Shown here piece by piece: positions 50,873-52,955 of a DNA stretch of 52,955 nt. Source of the stretch: a virus; IMG/VR virus record IMGVR_UViG_3300050166_000081, positions 1 through 52,955 of that record. One strand, 5' to 3'. The notes beneath the pieces were generated by a model. It made no database searches, was not told the DNA's origin, and worked only from the letters and a program-made list of their open reading frames with translations. The position numbers were made by a program, and so were the translations under genes. Within the stretch, counting starts at the first letter, position 1; the number at the start of each line of letters is the position of its first letter.

Positions 50873-51079
50873 ATGAAAAATTTAAACATTATTACTAAAA
50901 AATTAAATGCTGGGAGATTTGAAATTACAGTTATGGTAGATTTTGAAGAAACGCAAAGATTTGAAACTAATGACATGTCTTTAATTGACGATATTCAAGA
51001 ATGGAAAAATGATGGCAACGAAAGTGAATTAATGAAATTTGAATCTTTTTCTGAATTAGAAAATTATTTTTTAAACTAA
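50873..51079 (+). CDS. Small acidic protein paired with XRE regulator
   Basis: A 68-residue acidic protein (NIITKKLNAGRFEITVMVDFE..., acidic end). No toxin family recognised. Two bases before the XRE gene, sharing its promoter; organisation like a small toxin-antitoxin or autoregulated pair. Confidence 0.6.
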   Translation: MKNLNIITKKLNAGRFEITVMVDFEETQRFETNDMSLIDDIQEWKNDGNESELMKFESFSELENYFLN

Positions 51080-51081
51080 AG

Positions 51082-51387
51082 ATGTCACAAAACAAAAATC
51101 AAAACGAGCAATGGATGTTGCTCGTTTTACTTCTTAAAGAAATAGCAGAAAAAAAAGGGGTTACACAAGGACAAATTGCGGAACAAACGGGATTACTTCA
51201 ATCCAACATTAGCCGCTTTTTTTCTTTGAAATATAAACCAACACTTGATACTTTTTTGCAAATTTCAAAAGCTATAAAGGTTAATTTTTTCTTTGAAGAT
51301 CAAGAAAGTAAAACAGATCTAAATGAAGCCATGGAACACGCAATGGAAGAACTAGGTAGGCGTGCAAATAAATTACCTAAAAATTAA
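51082..51387 (+). CDS. XRE-family HTH regulator
   Basis: A 101-residue protein with HTH at about 14-62 (LKEIAEKKGVTQGQIAEQTGLLQSNISRFFSLKYKPTLDTF). Acidic C terminus. Likely binds the palindrome upstream of its operon and so represses itself (inference). Faces the integrase gene. Confidence 0.82.
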   Translation: MSQNKNQNEQWMLLVLLLKEIAEKKGVTQGQIAEQTGLLQSNISRFFSLKYKPTLDTFLQISKAIKVNFFFEDQESKTDLNEAMEHAMEELGRRANKLPKN

Positions 51388-51415
51388 TTACCTTTACCTC
51401 AAGATTTGGGATCTT

Positions 51416-51477
51416 GGCGGTTTGCATACTGGTGGGGGCACCAGTTTAGTATCTCTTACTGCAAACCGCCTTTTTTT
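51416..51477 (+). terminator. Elaborate nested terminator
   Basis: GGCGGTTTGCA (51416-51426) pairs with TGCAAACCGCC (51460-51470), followed by seven T. Inside lies a second perfect hairpin ACTGGTG/CACCAGT (51428-51434, 51439-51445) with a GGGG loop. More structured than a plain terminator. Confidence 0.75.
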
Positions 51478-51499
51478 ATTAATTCTACTATAAATAAAA

Positions 51500-51525
51500 A
51501 CCGATAGTCTCCTGTCGGTTTTTTT
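51500..51525. terminator. Bidirectional terminator before the integrase end
   Basis: ACCGATAG (51500-51507) and CTGTCGGT (51512-51519) with one G-T pair; A-tract before and T-tract after. Separates convergent XRE and integrase transcription. Confidence 0.82.
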
Positions 51526-51540
51526 CTTTTAATTAATTTA

Positions 51541-52701
51541 TTAAAGTGCTGGGGAGTTTTCTAAAATATTTTTTCGGTGAACTTCTTTAACAACTCGCGC
51601 ATATTTTTCAGTCATCAAACGGGATGTGTGGCCATAAAGCTCACGCAAGCTATCGATTTCCAATCCAGCAAGTATCTTTCTATCCGCACCTAAATGTTTC
51701 ATTGCGTAAAGATTCATATTAATTCCAAGGCCTTTTTTAACTATTGTTTCCCATCTTCTGGTGGCAGTATCTCGATTAATTTTAGTTGGTCCTGAAATGA
51801 AGTCATTAAATTTTCCAATGTTGCCTTTTCCCGGTTCTCTAAAACTACCAAATAAATAATAATCATTCGGTAAATTTTCAAAATTCATTTTTCGATAGTA
51901 TTCCATTAAATGTTGGTTTATCGGAACAATTCTTTTTCTTTTTGTTTTTGTAATTTCAGCTGGAAGAATTATTTCACTGTTTTTTAAATCAACCATTGCT
52001 AGATTAATTTTTGTAATTTCTTCTGGTCTAATTCCAGTGTGAAAAATCGTGATCACAAAATTATAAAAGTCAGGATGTTTTGCCTCAAGCTCCTTTTTTA
52101 TTTTATTTACATCTTCAACACTTGCTGGTTGGTTCGCATCGCTTTCAGAAACAGGTAAATTTTTAATAGTATGTGCTGGATTGGTTTCTATAATATCCCA
52201 TTGTAAAAGTTCGCTTAAAACCGCTTTTAAATGGTTGAGGTGTTTATTGTATGCATTATTAGACCATTTACGTTGTTCTTTAGCTTTATTGATGATTAGC
52301 CTTATATGAACTCGCTTAACTTCAGTTATTGGCAAACTTTCAAATTCAAGTTTTTTAATGGCTTCTTTTACAAATTTAATTGTCCCATTGTAGCCAGAAA
52401 TTGTTTTGGAGCCCAAGTTTGGAGATTTTTTTTCCATTGCAAAATCTAAAGCCTTTCCAATAGTTAAATCCGTTTGTTCTTGAATTACATCTGGGATAGT
52501 TGGATTCCAACCTTCCTTAAGTTTTTCGTGCAAAGCATCACGAAGCAAATTAGCTTCTTTCTCGCGTTTTTTTAAATCTGTAATATAATTTATTCCGTAT
52601 TTATATCGGAATAGAACCTTGTTATATCTAAAATAGACAAACCAAGGCTTAGAAAGATCATCATATTTGACAACCTTTGGAGTAGAGTAGATTGATTTCA
52701 T
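51541..52701 (-). CDS. int: Tyrosine-type integrase
   Basis: A 386-residue recombinase: N-terminal arm-binding region, SAM-like core-binding domain (about 95-190), catalytic domain with Arg in HTGIRPEEI, Lys in [11 protein letters not shown], then MKHLGAD where Lys stands at the usual second Arg, [14 protein letters not shown] with the late His and nucleophile Tyr. The Arg-to-Lys change is common in Bacteroidota integrases. Start ATG 52701 is preferred over 52746. It lies next to tRNA-Ser and the right attachment site, which it must recognise. Confidence 0.92.
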   Translation of the reverse strand: MKSIYSTPKVVKYDDLSKPWFVYFRYNKVLFRYKYGINYITDLKKREKEANLLRDALHEKLKEGWNPTIPDVIQEQTDLTIGKALDFAMEKKSPNLGSKTISGYNGTIKFVKEAIKKLEFESLPITEVKRVHIRLIINKAKEQRKWSNNAYNKHLNHLKAVLSELLQWDIIETNPAHTIKNLPVSESDANQPASVEDVNKIKKELEAKHPDFYNFVITIFHTGIRPEEITKINLAMVDLKNSEIILPAEITKTKRKRIVPINQHLMEYYRKMNFENLPNDYYLFGSFREPGKGNIGKFNDFISGPTKINRDTATRRWETIVKKGLGINMNLYAMKHLGADRKILAGLEIDSLRELYGHTSRLMTEKYARVVKEVHRKNILENSPAL

Positions 52702-52764
52702 TTTAATTGTTTTTAAATTAAAATGTTTGAGGAAGACTTTAATCAATCAAAGAGTTTTGTACTC

Positions 52765-52775
52765 TTTTTGTTCAC
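52765..52775 (+). repeat. GTTCAC repeat, possible integrase arm site
   Basis: TTTTTGTTCAC, matching the tandem repeats at 208-230, located between the integrase gene and the right attachment site. Confidence 0.38.
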
Positions 52776-52786
52776 TTTTATTCTAT

Positions 52787-52822
52787 AAAAAACGGGAAGC
52801 CTATATTTTACAGTACTTCCCG
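52787..52822 (-). terminator. Phage-supplied terminator for tRNA-Ser
   Basis: Read on the minus strand: CGGGAAG/CTTCCCG stem (52816-52822, 52793-52799) then six U (52787-52792), just after the tRNA. It replaces the host terminator now stranded at 55-90. Confidence 0.8.
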
Positions 52823-52826
52823 ATTT

Positions 52827-52843
52827 CAGCGGAGAAAGAGGGA
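52827..52843. other. Attachment site, right copy
   Basis: Second exact copy of the 17-base core, covering the tRNA-Ser 3' end. The integrated phage thus restores or leaves intact the tRNA gene. Confidence 0.92.
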
Positions 52844-52914
52844 TTCGAACCCCCGGACCTGTTACAGTCAACAGTTTTCAAGACTGCCGCATTCGACCGC
52901 TCTGCCATTTCTCC
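52830..52914 (-). tRNA. tRNA-Ser(UGA), host integration target
   Basis: A class II tRNA of 85 bases: acceptor GGAGAAA/TTTCTCC, anticodon arm GCAGT-CTTGAAA-ACTGT giving UGA, long variable arm, T arm, discriminator G, no encoded CCA. Complete and apparently functional, its 3' end matches the attachment core. Confidence 0.96.
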
Positions 52915-52946
52915 AATAAGATGCTACCATTTTCTGGTTGCGAGTG

Positions 52947-52954
52947 CAAATATA
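52947..52954 (-). promoter_or_regulatory. -7 box of tRNA-Ser
   Basis: TATATTTG on the minus strand, about 33 bases upstream of the tRNA; the -33 part is outside the window. Confidence 0.65.
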
Positions 52955-52955
52955 A

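Larger units (their letters stand above)
111..52843. mobile_element. Complete temperate prophage (Flavobacterium-type, siphovirus-like)
   Basis: Bounded by a 17-base direct repeat (111-127 and 52827-52843), the right copy being the 3' end of a tRNA-Ser gene. Inside are repressor, integrase, recombination/replication genes, terminase, portal, capsid, tail, fibre and lysis genes in the usual order of tailed phages. Tape measure present and no sheath protein seen, hence siphovirus-like. All main modules are open and unbroken, so it is probably inducible (inference). The integrase lies next to the tRNA end, the repressor next to the opposite end. Confidence 0.95.

Noticed and set aside
50694-50876. 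Open frame of 60 codons
   Set aside because: Its GTG lies in the terminator stem and the frame covers the promoter and palindrome of the next operon; no protein-like pattern.
1-52955. CRISPR array or insertion sequence
   Set aside because: No regularly spaced repeats and no transposase or terminal inverted repeats were seen.

Overview
The window holds one complete, apparently intact prophage, roughly positions 111-52843, with short host flanks. Low GC, a -7 promoter box of the form TAnnTTTG, DUF3127-, PcfJ/PcfK- and YopX-like proteins, and an S74-type tail fibre all point to Bacteroidota, most likely Flavobacterium or a close relative (inference). The host target is a tRNA-Ser(UGA) gene at the right edge, on the minus strand. 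The last 17 bases of the attachment core, cagcggagaaagaggga, occur at 111-127 and again at 52827-52843, so both prophage ends can be placed. The tape-measure protein and the absence of a tail sheath suggest a siphovirus.

Layout. Left end, minus strand, 255-2741: an S24 repressor, then a secreted protein, a small HTH protein and a KilA-N protein, in an order that suggests lysogenic co-transcription. Switch region, 2742-3971: two divergent intervals carry an identical 16-base TACA-N8-TGTA element; the second also holds a strong promoter and a long structured leader with a likely H-type pseudoknot. Early region, plus strand, 3972-20492: small regulators, then a recombination and replication block (Rad50-like ATPase, RecT, MBL-fold nuclease, NinB-like, SF2 helicase, DUF4373 replisome protein, NinG, PcfK/PcfJ), then many small accessory proteins.

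Late region, 20564-50058: four transcription units are each headed by the same 20-base promoter-like motif. They start at a ParB-methyltransferase/TerS unit, an RNA locus (initiator-like tRNA-Met, an oversized tRNA-Leu-like RNA, tRNA-Tyr and other folded RNA) followed by TerL and portal, a scaffold/capsid/tail unit, and a fibre/lysis unit. Between the last two lies a two-gene minus-strand cassette. Lysis genes (holin-like membrane proteins, muramidase, an Rz-like anchored protein) end at 50058.

Right end, 50059-52843: two small units with their own palindrome-associated promoters (a HicB-like protein plus partner; an acidic protein plus an XRE regulator), stacked terminators, and the tyrosine integrase on the minus strand next to the tRNA. 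Phage DNA supplies a new terminator to the tRNA-Ser gene.

No CRISPR array, insertion sequence, reverse transcriptase or capsid protease was seen. The most promising undescribed elements are the late promoter family, the leader pseudoknot, and the late-expressed tRNA and structured-RNA locus.
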